In this document: positions 1-7,979 of the stretch, one piece after another
Layout of the letters: each line of letters begins with the position of its first letter
Position numbering within the stretch: the first letter of the stretch is position 1
Origin: Pomphorhynchus laevis
Lineage: Eukaryota; Acanthocephala; Palaeacanthocephala; Echinorhynchida; Pomphorhynchidae
DNA: 64,000 nt
Direction: 5' to 3'
NCBI GenBank assembly: GCA_012934845.2
Contig: WNNJ02000654.1
Span: 62,001 to 126,000 of the forward strand
Position numbers and translations under genes: made by a program
The notes under the pieces: generated by a model
Databases searched by the model: none
Seen by the model: only the letters and a program-made list of their open reading frames with translations
What the model was told of the DNA's origin: nothing

Positions 1-50
1 GACATACTCGTGCCGTATGCCTGTCTTACTCTGCATCGAGTTATGGGAGG

Positions 51-108
51 TACCTGGCACTAATGAGTCAAATAAATGACGAAACTGTACTAGTTATCGT
101 TTTGCCGA
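51..108 (+). ncRNA. Hammerhead-like motif, unit 1 (G5-to-A core)
   Basis: Core CTAATGA at 60-66, stem II GTCA/TGAC (67-80), GAAA 81-84. Stem I GGCA/TGCC is perfectly paired here, while units 2 and 3 have GGCA/TGTC, so the helix is kept through a G-T pair. Stem III has a mismatch. Probably inactive because of the G5 change. Confidence 0.45.
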
Positions 109-350
109 TTCTTCGTAACTGTCACATTTATATATAAACAAGTTCCCATGGAATTCTCTCACTTTTCTCTTAACATATAATAATAAGATGGCAGATAAAT
201 AGAGAGAATGCGATGGCATTAGCCAGTGCTCTTTGCTAATGATCCTTTAGATGAAGCATGTAATACTTAGATTGCTAGAGCATGTCTAGCTCAGGGTATG
301 TGTTGACATCCTCGTGCCGTCTGCCTGTCTTCCTCTGCATCGAGTAGTGG

Positions 351-412
351 GAGGTACCTGGCACTAATGAGTCAAATAAATGACGAAACGATACTAGTTA
401 TCGTTTTGTCGA
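351..412 (+). ncRNA. Hammerhead-like motif, unit 2 (G5-to-A core)
   Basis: Stem II GTCA/TGAC and GAAA are kept, and stem III ACGATA/TATCGT is a perfect 6 bp. The core reads CTAATGA instead of CTGATGA, which changes the invariant G5 and should abolish cleavage. Confidence 0.5.
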
Positions 413-654
413 TTCTTTCGTGGCTGCCACATTGATATAAACAACAAGTTTCTACGGAATTCTCTCATTTTTCTCTTAAAATATAATCAGATGGCAGATA
501 AATAGAGAGAATGCGCTGGTATTAGCCAATGCTCCTAGCTAATGATAGTTTTGGTGAAACATGTATTACTTAGATTGCTAGAGCATGTCTAGCTCAGGGT
601 ATGTGTTGACATCCTCGTGCCGTCTGCCTGTCCTCATCTGCATCCAGTAATGGG

Positions 655-716
655 ATGTGCATGGCACTGATGAGTCAAAACAATGACGAAACGGTACTAG
701 TTATCGTTTTGTCTAT
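655..716 (+). ncRNA. Hammerhead ribozyme-like motif, unit 3 (intact core)
   Basis: The core CTGATGA (667-673) is followed by a 4-bp stem II GTCA/TGAC closed by aaacaa (674-687), then GAAA (688-691). The next strand, ACGGTA, pairs with TATCGT across the loop ctagt to form stem III (one G-T pair). Downstream TTTTGTC can pair with the upstream GGCA as stem I, with one extra T near the cleavage position. This is the order expected of a type I hammerhead. The extra T and short stems I and III leave activity uncertain, and such short forms usually work as dimers. Confidence 0.6.
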
Positions 717-740
717 TCTTCGTAATTGTCACATTGATAT

Positions 741-1184
741 ATACCGATGTATGTTTAGATAAACTATGTTTGGACTCGAAAGGCAACTGTTTTGCTTAAT
801 TAGAAATTATCGCATTTTAGCCAATTTTAGATTATCATTACAAAATTAAAGATAAAATAATTATTTAATTAAACAATGATAAAGCTAATTTTAAAATATT
901 GTTTTGTATTCATTTAGTCAAAGAGTTTACAAAAGAGTTTACAAAAGAGTTTTTAAAAAGTGTTTTCAAAATAGTTTTTAAAAAGTGTTTACAATTGAGT
1001 TGAATTTATTGTTTAAGGTTTAACATCTGAAAGTATAAAATTTGACACAAGTTTATATGTTAGTTAGTGTGTTAGAAAGTTAACATATAATATACACAAT
1101 AAGTAATGGGTCAAAGGAAGTATTGATTTATAATATTTTAAAAAAATATATTCGCAGCATTAATAGCTTTCAGACCTTAGTGAG
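741..1184. other. AT-rich spacer with a short degenerate tandem repeat
   Basis: No gene seen. Between 917 and 1003 a 12-16 bp unit (aaaagagtttac and variants ending aaagtgttt) is repeated about six times. The stretch lies upstream of TRAPPC5 and probably holds its promoter, but no motif is recognisable. Confidence 0.5.
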
Positions 1185-1684
1185 ATGCGTAAACATCGTC
1201 CACTAGAGGAATCAATATCGAAGTCTAGAAACGAGGCATCAACTTCGTTATTCTCCATATTGTTGGGTTCAATAACAAAATTCTACACTAATGATGTTGA
1301 CAAGATCAAATGTATTGGAAAGCGTATTGGGCAGTCTATTACGACATAATTTACCTCAGAGAACGATCAGACAAACGAATTCAGAAACTAACCGACATCC
1401 TGGTATTCATTCAACGTGTCCTATGGAAATCATTGTTCGGATATGAAATGGATGCCGTTGAAAAGGATACAAAAGATTCATCAAAATATTACCTTATTGA
1501 ATCTCAATCACCAGCAACCTGGTGTATTCCTGGTGAACACGCTCTTAACTTCAATGCTGGCATTATTGAAGGAACATTGAATGTAGCATTGCACAATATG
1601 GATATTACCTGTGCAGCTTACAAACACAAAGGCACAACTTATGTAATAAGTTCAAGAGATATTGATGGCACTACAAATATTTAA
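1185..1684 (+). CDS. TRAPPC5: TRAPPC5 (TRAPP complex core subunit, Trs31 family)
   Basis: Core subunit of the TRAPP tethering complexes that activate Rab1/Ypt1 at the ER-Golgi boundary. From the ATG at 1185 one frame reads MRKHRPLEESISKSRNEAS and on to IGKRIGQ, matching the TRAPPC5 N-terminus. After a one-base frame change near 1336-1342 the next frame carries YDIIYLRERSDKR, then FIQRVLWKSLFG (family: FxK..WK.LFGKEAD), YYLIESQ, LNFNAGIIEG and HKGTTYVI, all conserved TRAPPC5 blocks, ending at TAA 1682-1684. About 166 aa, near the family's 180-190. The frame change could be a one-base deletion, an assembly error, or a 26-nt intron (gt 1337 to ag 1362), which would also restore frame but would remove a conserved segment. 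AATAAA lies about 115 nt after the stop. No introns otherwise. The identity is secure; whether the gene is intact is not. Confidence 0.85.
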
Positions 1685-1879
1685 ATATCACTGTTTTCAA
1701 AACTAAAATTACTTAGTTACTTTTGGAGTTTCATTATGTTCAAACTAAGATGTTTATATCCAAAATATTTTCTTCAAAGTAATAGTCAATAGCCTGGATA
1801 ATAAATTAAAATGAAATAGGCAGACTCAGTATATACATGCGATAGAAGCCTATGAAGCTGAAAAGATTAATCTAAATGA

Positions 1880-1908
1880 TAGTTTCGTCGTTAATATGAC
1901 TCATAAGT
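1880..1908 (-). ncRNA. Degenerate hammerhead-like core, inverted
   Basis: The minus strand reads CTTATGAGTC, then atattaac, then GACGAAAC. This matches the tandem-array motif (CTxATGAGTC...GACGAAAC) with a 3-bp stem II. It lies in the 3' flank of TRAPPC5, opposite in strand to the array at 1-740. One core position differs from CTGATGA, so it is probably a fossil. Confidence 0.35.
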
Positions 1909-1960
1909 AAGCAATACTTACCGATGCTAGCTGAATATGTATAATCCTAAATTATTATCA

Positions 1961-2400
1961 ATCAGATCAGATAACTGAGACTACGTATTTAATACTATAT
2001 TTAAATTAAAATAAAGATAAATAATTATAAATAATAAATGATTATATAAGATTTTATACAATTTACATTTATATAACGATTAAATTTAAAATTTATAATA
2101 AAAATCAATTTTTATTAATTAACTGATAAATAACAGGCGATGTATCCCAATAAGAAATAGAGATAATTGGAGAAGCTGCTCTGTTATTAAGTTTCGGCCG
2201 TTATTCTTTGACCCAGCATAATAACTGAGCCAAATACATGCTAATGAGTATTTTCTCTGATGAATCTTGATTATCTAGTTTCTTATTCTAATACAAATTA
2301 TATTATTTATCCATAAAAATGTTTAATAGTTTAAATTTTTCAATAACATTTTGTTGATTTATATTTTGCCATTATAAGAAAGTAAAAAATCACCAAACTG
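1961..2400 (-). repeat. Penelope-like tail family, copy a
   Basis: Minus-orientation copy. Its 3' end is the shared terminus (plus strand atcagatcagataactgag at 1961), the middle has the catagcag/ggcc-rich block near 2170-2240, and its high end runs into the last codons of the family ORF (near 2320-2400). Truncated at its 5' end, like the other copies. Confidence 0.65.
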
Positions 2401-2499
2401 ATGACTTTTATAATGATTTATTTTTTGAGAGAATAATTTTTTTATAAGAACTCCAAAAAGTACAAACAAAAACACAAAACAGTGATGCGTCAAATAATT

Positions 2500-3255
2500 A
2501 AAAATATATTGTACTTTTTATTTAATGCGCAGGGCGATTGCGAGCAGAACGGGCACCCCGAACGCATAAAGAAATTGAGCGAGCCAGTTGTATACCAATT
2601 GTTAACCGAAGGCGTGTCAATTCCTCTGCATGTGTCTTTTTCTAATTGCAAATTTATGAGCAATGCGCTAAATTATCGTTACCGACGATTTACTTTCACC
2701 ACCAAAATAGGAAAACACTAATGGCGCAAAATTTGCCCTCTCTCTTGATACTTGGCTATTTTTCGCTTTTCGTAAGATTCAAAGGCGGAAGTTGTTGACA
2801 GAGGTTGGATGGCGCGAATGCGTTGAATACGCATATATCGAATAAAGTTCGCTCAGAACGACCTCCGTAAAATCCATAGCAAGCAATGTCTTAACGTGCC
2901 TCATGATCTCTGGAAGTGCTTGTGCGCTCGAACACAATACTATCGTGAACTGATTTCAATACTGCTTTTGTCTGGACATTATCGCAAATTTCGGTCATGG
3001 TATTGGATAATATATCACGAATCAAATCGTGTCTAATCGAATGATGACCTCCAGTTGGACATCGCGAGACAGTCTATTGTACTGAGTTCCAATTGCATCT
3101 CAAATTCCATATTATTAAGACGAGTACAACGGTCATTTGTAGGATACGTGGATAGCCATGATAAAGCACCTTTGACTTGTAGGTGTTCCAATATGCATAT
3201 AGCAGTTTTATGTAAATCAGATAGCTTATCCGTAAGTAGGGATTTGTGCATCTCG
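2500..3255 (-). mobile_element. Decayed RLE-type reverse transcriptase fragment, subfamily A (C-terminal part)
   Basis: The minus strand from 3251 carries LQVKGALSWLSTYPTNDR, matching the block G-A-x-x-W-L-T-A-L-P that precedes the zinc knuckle in this family. About 450 bp further on it gives SAFESYEKRKIAKYQERG (family Y-x-x-H-E-K-R-K-x-x-K-Y-x-x-R) and ISLCVRGARSARNRPA (family CLRGSRS). Between these the frame is broken by several stops and shifts. The copy lies head-to-head with the subfamily A copy at 3934-4805. Confidence 0.6.
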
Positions 3256-3650
3256 TTTTTTGATGTGCGTATCTAAGAAATATACTTATCTTGCTCCGCC
3301 TTTAACTCATCCCCATACAAGCCGGCTAAATAAGAAAGACATGGCTTCTCATAGTTTTCGAACTCTACTTACGCTGTTACTTGTGGGTCAACTATGCCAA
3401 GACCACCATGTCTTAATGGGAGCGAAAATAATGACCACATTGAATTGTCGTTTGTTGATTTCAAATTAAAACGTTCGTAAAAGCGACGCTGAATAATATC
3501 ATTTAATTCCTTGAACCAGCCATTTAAGTAATTCGTCGTTCTGATTTATTAGTAATAATGATTTTTTAATTATTATTATTTAATTATTTTGTTTAAATAA
3601 TTATTATTATTTGTTACGATATTTTTATATAACGTTGATTCCAAGACTAC
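3256..3650. other. AT-rich spacer
   Basis: No convincing gene. It includes an (ATT)-rich run at 3545-3615. Possible further reverse-transcriptase remnants are too decayed to place. Confidence 0.4.
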
Positions 3651-3916
3651 AATACGGACTAGCTTGTATCTGCGTAGACTTGACTTCAGAAAACTTTTAC
3701 CAGTTAGATAAGTGCCTGTCAAGATTTATAAAAAGGTTGGTAGGCGTATCTCCAAAACCTTAATCCACGGCTGTTCAAGTTCTAGCAAGGCTGCCTCCTT
3801 TACCAGTTTCATTGCAGAAAGAGATGAATCTTCCTTTGACTGATGGTTTTCTTAAAAATCTAAATTTCTTCTACGGCAAAGTACTTAAACTTGATCAGGA
3901 TATTATTATTATTATT

Positions 3917-4822
3917 AAATACAACAGCAGCAAGCCGTCATTGTTTGTAAGCCGTCACGAGGGGTTTCGGCTTACAAACAATGAGTTTAGCGATGCATTA
4001 GCAGGTCGCTATGGATGGTCTTTGCGAGCATTAGAAAATAAAAAATGCATATGTTCTTCAGAAATGACTATCAATCATGCATTTTCGTGCAAGACCGGAG
4101 CGCTACCATCTATCAGGCATAATGAAGTAAGGGATATATTTTCTCATCTCTTAAGCGGGATATGCAGTGGCGTGGAGGTTGAACCAGTATTAGCAACCGT
4201 TCCATCTGATTATCGTTTTAACAACAATAGCACAAGCATATCGAAAGAAGCGCGTCTGGATGTTGTATGTAGTGGACTATTCGGAAGCCGGTTTGAGCGG
4301 ACATTTTTGGATGTCGCAATATTTAATGTACATGCTCCCTCTAACTCCCGAACTGAGTGTAAGGCTGACTTTGAATACCATGAAAAACGAAAAATTTCGA
4401 AGTATGGAGAGCGAATTTTAAGTTTAGAACAGGCGCATTTCAGTCCGTTAATTTTTTCGTCTTCAGGAGGATCAAGTCAGGAATCTAATAGGATAATGAA
4501 GCAAATAGCGTCAAAATTAAGCTCAAAACGCGAACTCCCATATCCTCAAATAATAAAAAATATACGAGAGAAAATTTCATTTGCCTTAGCTCGTGCTGCA
4601 TCTGCCTGTTTAAGAGCGCCACGCTCTACATATGGAAAACCTATTCACGATCATTTTCGATCAACAGAAGAGATGTCACGAAAGCCGGAAGATTCGAATT
4701 AAAGAGAAATAACTTAGCTTATGATTGGATTTTTGAATTCTTTAGTTCTTTACTTTTGGACACATTCTTGTATGTTTTACGAAAATAAAAATTTTTCTTT
4801 AAAAAAAATACAACAGCAGCAA
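3917..4822 (+). mobile_element. 5'-truncated RLE-type reverse transcriptase insertion with target-site duplication, subfamily A
   Basis: A 17-bp direct repeat, aaatacaacagcagcaa, flanks the insertion (3917-3933 and 4806-4822), and an A-run precedes the right copy. That is the signature of target-primed insertion with a poly(A) end. The coding part, continuous to the stop at 4700-4702, has a knuckle C-x-C-x7-H-x4-C (CICSSEMTINHAFSC), RHNEVRDIFSHLL, EPVLATV, ARLDVV then FLDVAIF (acidic PD-(D/E)XK-like positions), HAPSNS, YHEKRKISKYGER, HFSPLIFSSSGG, ISFALARAASACLRAPRS. The 5' end is odd: a 16-bp inverted repeat (3938-3953 against 3967-3982, 13-bp loop). The open frame extends upstream into flanking DNA from 3812, which is not part of the element. 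Confidence 0.75.
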
Positions 4823-5272
4823 AAGAGCGTAGAGCTCGTACAGGCTGGGTACAGGGTTAAAAAATATATCAATGAAAATCCGATTGTTTTAAGTTAGTAC
4901 ATTCTTCAGATTTCTCTTGAAGGACAAAATACTGGAGGCCGAAACCACTTGACTTGGTAGCTTATTCCAGCTTTTCCACGTTCGGTTGACAATTGTGTTA
5001 AATCTTCTTCGTGGACGAATGTGGGTCTTTAACGTGAGGTGATGTCCCCTCAATCTGTTTGAATTTCGAAGTTCGAACAGTTTGCGACAAACATGTTCCC
5101 TCTGCCCTTTTTGAACATTAAGCGCTGTCCACACAAACATTAAATCAGATGACTTTAAAGATTTCTTCACTGTGGTCACACCAAGTGCGTGAAGTCGAAA
5201 AATGAATGAGAGCTTGACGAATGATTGAGACTCCTGATTTTCTTCAAACAGCTTGGCGTAGCCCTCTCGCAA
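4823..5272 (-). mobile_element. 3' end of a CR1/L2-like LINE (reverse transcriptase C-terminus)
   Basis: The minus-strand frame 5272-4889 ends in a typical CR1/L2 C-terminus: LRNSNRLRGHHLTLKTH, then FNTIVNRTWKSWNKLPS and SSILSFKRNLKNVLT (family RGHxxKL ... R...WN.LP..VV.A.S...FK..L). The 3' flank probably continued to the (ATT)n run at 3900-3916 before the insertion at 3934-4805 interrupted it. 5'-truncated. A different LINE from the one at 52-57 kb. Confidence 0.6.
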
Positions 5273-5349
5273 GTAAGCTCACTTTAATCTAGAGAGTTTC
5301 GCTTGACGAATATCACCCCAAGTTATGTAAAAAAGGAAGAATCATACAT

Positions 5350-5473
5350 GAACGATCATCAACTTGTGTATGCTGTTTTTGCAACACAGCATGCTCATCG
5401 TGATGAACGATCATCAACTTGATGAACGATCATCAACTTGTGTATGCTGTTTTTGCAACACAGCATGCTCATC
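5350..5473. repeat. Tandem repeat, 50-bp unit with internal hairpin
   Basis: The unit gaacgatcatcaacttgtg to gcatgctcatc occurs at 5350-5399 and 5424-5473, with a partial 18-bp copy between. Each unit holds an imperfect inverted repeat, tatgctgt / acagcat. The repeats are identical, so they are recent. Confidence 0.8.
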
Positions 5474-5510
5474 ACTCTTACATGTATTCTCGTGTGCTCA
5501 TTTGTCTTGT

Positions 5511-5586
5511 TTATCTTTAAAAACAATAGATACGCTGAAGTGGGGGTAGGCTTATCTTTAAAAACAATAGATACGCTGAAGTGGGG
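5511..5586. repeat. Direct repeat, 35-bp unit x2
   Basis: Two identical 35-bp copies at 5511-5545 and 5552-5586, opening ttatctttaaaaac and ending gctgaagtgggg, separated by 6 bp. They lie directly after the 50-bp tandem repeat. Confidence 0.8.
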
Positions 5587-5849
5587 ATTATTTCGGCTGA
5601 CTATGCGTATCTGTGTCACGTACAATCAATTTGAGCCAATCAATGAAATTTTACGCAGCTCAAGAAATAAGAAGAAAGACAACTGTTCTGACTTTATATT
5701 TGTTATCTTATAATCTTCTTTTTATATGCCCAAGCCGAAAGGCGAAGTGACTTTAATAAATCACTACATTATTATTACTGGTAATAATTCAATGATGTAA
5801 AAGTCATTAATATAGTGTTCATATTGAAAGATAAGAAGAGAAGAAAATT

Positions 5850-6135
5850 TGATTGATGATGTTGCTAAGGGCGGATTTGTGGATGTAGAGTTCTGGAACT
5901 ATAGACGAGCATTTGACATATTCCAACACGTTGAGCTTACACATTATTGTACACTATTGTTATTTATCGCGGTTTTTATCTAATAGAACGGCCCAGGTAA
6001 GTGACCATTCTTATTGTTAATTCAAAGGATTGACTTACGTTTCTCTGAGACCAGTTTTAGGTCCTTTACTATTCATCATTTTTCTAAACGATCTACTAAT
6101 CAGAATAAATTCAAATCATAATGGATTATTTGGAA
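5850..6135 (+). mobile_element. Decayed LINE reverse transcriptase fragment
   Basis: The + strand shows, in changing frames, FWNYRRAFDIFQHVEL (family KAFDxVxHxxL) and then LRPVLGPLLFIIFLNDLL (family PQGSVLGPLLFxIFINDL), the reverse transcriptase palm motifs of CR1/Jockey-type LINEs. Several stops and frame changes. No ends seen. Confidence 0.55.
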
Positions 6136-6178
6136 GGTTGGCGAAGTATAAGTATTTCGAATTGCTTCATTGTATAAA

Positions 6179-6380
6179 TCAGATCAGATAACTAATACTA
6201 CGTATTTTATAGTAAAATTACATTCTAATTACGTATTTCTCTAATGAACTCTGATTATCTAGTGTATCTTATTCTAGTACAAAGCATATTATTTATTATC
6301 CATCCATAAAAAATTTTGATTAATACTTTAAATTTATTTTTAATAACATTTTGTTGATTTATATATTGTAAATTTAAAAA
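6179..6380 (-). repeat. Penelope-like tail family, copy b
   Basis: Starts with the family terminus agatcagataactaatactacg and jumps to the region just after the family ORF stop (ttctagtacaaagcatatt), so the middle is deleted. It ends in the last ORF codons. Confidence 0.55.
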
Positions 6381-7945
6381 ATTTTTTAGAAAAATAATAT
6401 CATATCAGTATAATAGATAGTTTAAGTATTTTTGACAGAAGTTATATTACGGGAAATATTTAAACATTTATTTCCATTATAAATGAATGTCATCAATAAA
6501 TGTTATTATTATCGCCATGCATAGGATACTAAATATCATTAAATTAACATTATTTAAATATTTTTATTGAGCATAATATTATGCTTTTTAATAAAAACAA
6601 TACCTCCTGCATTACAATTGACAGGTAATTATATTCATATTATATAATGGAAGCTTTATCAAAATTAACCTTCTGATCTAAATTAAGTATGCGATGTGAT
6701 ATAGCTCCCCACATACTACATCGTCTTGTGTTATATTTATATTGCGCGATACGCTTTTCTAATCCGCGTTCAGTCTGACCACAATCTATAAGTAATTACA
6801 ACTCTCACTATAGCCTTTCATTGAACTTAGATTTCAACTAAAAATATTATGTAATTTGGGATAACATTCAATATGTAATTATTACATATTAACTTATTAA
6901 ATAAAGAATTCAATTTTTTATATAAAGAATTCCTTAGTATTGCTTCTGTTTAAAGAGAGTTCAATCATTATTCTTTTAACATTATTACTTTTGTGTTAAG
7001 ATTTATTTATAGGACATTAAGGAAAAATATACCACATTAAACGAATTCCAATAATAAAATGTTTATATTTCACAGATGAATTATTCGAGCAAATATTATT
7101 GTGCAAATACTATTTAAAATAATGTTAAAATAAACTGTATTTGATTAAAGATGTTAGTAAGATCTATTGAAATATTGAATCTTTAAAATTAAACAGTTTT
7201 CACTCCTATAAGTTCACGAAAATTTTACAGATTTTTGTATTAGAAAAGCTAACAAGGGCAATTTTTTAAAGATAAAATCAATCTTATAATTATACTACAT
7301 TTGAGCAATTTCAATGCCATCATCTGCAAGATTGTAAACTGTAGTTATGGTTTGATTGTACAGTTGAACATCTAAATACATTATTTTAAAATTATTAAAT
7401 TTGCTTTCTAGATACAGAGAGGTTTAAAAACTAGAGTTTAATATTTTTTCAGAATTTAAATCATTAATTTTCTAAGCTTTCCGTAAGTTAAAGGGAAATG
7501 TTGAAATCGTTTGGATGAGACTGACATAAAAGATGACTTTATATGAAAAAATATGAACAATGTAATAATCTTAAATTTAACTCAGGCAATGGGTGCACTT
7601 GAAGAATTTATGTCTAAATAATGATAAATATCACAGGAGATTGCCGTCTGGAGCCATATTTTTGTTAAGAACCAGAACTTTTATCAAGTCAATCAGTTAA
7701 ATGTATAACTCCGAGATGTTTCTAACCCCCCAAATGTCATCGTAGGTGTGATGGTTAGAATTAATTAATCATTTATAAATAAAACAGTTGAAGTTTATTA
7801 GTTTTATTAAATAGTTCGAAATCTCACGTATATTTCGGTTAGTTTATTTTTTAAGAATTATTTAATCTTAAATTAAGATAAGAAAAAAATTTCTTATTAA
7901 ATAGGATGGCAATTACTCTCTTGAAATTTACACAATAAAGAATAA
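6381..7945. other. AT-rich intergenic stretch
   Basis: No gene or recognised repeat. A less AT-rich patch at 6690-6790 has an imperfect repeat of gcgatgtgata/tactacatcg and no coding potential. Confidence 0.5.
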
Positions 7946-7946
7946 T

Positions 7947-7952
7947 TTTATT
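7947..7952 (-). terminator. AATAAA poly(A) signal of the REXO5-like gene
   Basis: AATAAA on the minus strand, about 28 nt after the TAA stop at 7980-7982. Confidence 0.5.
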
Positions 7953-7979
7953 CACAAACAATTCTGATGAGAAACATTT

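Larger units (their letters stand above)
1..740 (+). repeat. Tandem array of a ~303 bp unit (2.4 copies) carrying a hammerhead core
   Basis: Three head-to-tail copies begin at 1, 306 and 608, each opening with gacat-ctcgtgccgt; the third stops near 740, where similarity is lost. The spacing between hammerhead cores is 304 and 303 bp. Copies differ by scattered substitutions, so the array is not very recent. The left edge is the window edge, so the array may extend further. Each unit holds the ribozyme core about 60 bp from its start, then a ~190 bp AT-rich body ending in tctagctcagggtatgtgtt. A 300 bp tandem unit with one hammerhead per unit is the architecture of hammerhead satellites in schistosomes, salamanders and cave crickets, and of the tandem terminal repeats of Penelope-like elements. 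Confidence 0.85.

Noticed and set aside
540-620. tRNA-like or SINE-head sequence (tagctcagg-gtatg) at the end of each tandem unit
   Set aside because: It resembles an A box, but there is no B box at the right distance and no cloverleaf. It is simply part of the hammerhead unit.
1337-1362. 26-nt micro-intron in TRAPPC5
   Set aside because: It would remove residues homologous to other TRAPPC5 proteins, and the shortest introns elsewhere here are ~46 nt. A missing base is simpler. Kept only as an alternative.
3812-3933. N-terminal extension of the open frame of the RLE-type fragment
   Set aside because: It lies outside the target-site duplication, so it is flanking DNA that happens to be in frame.
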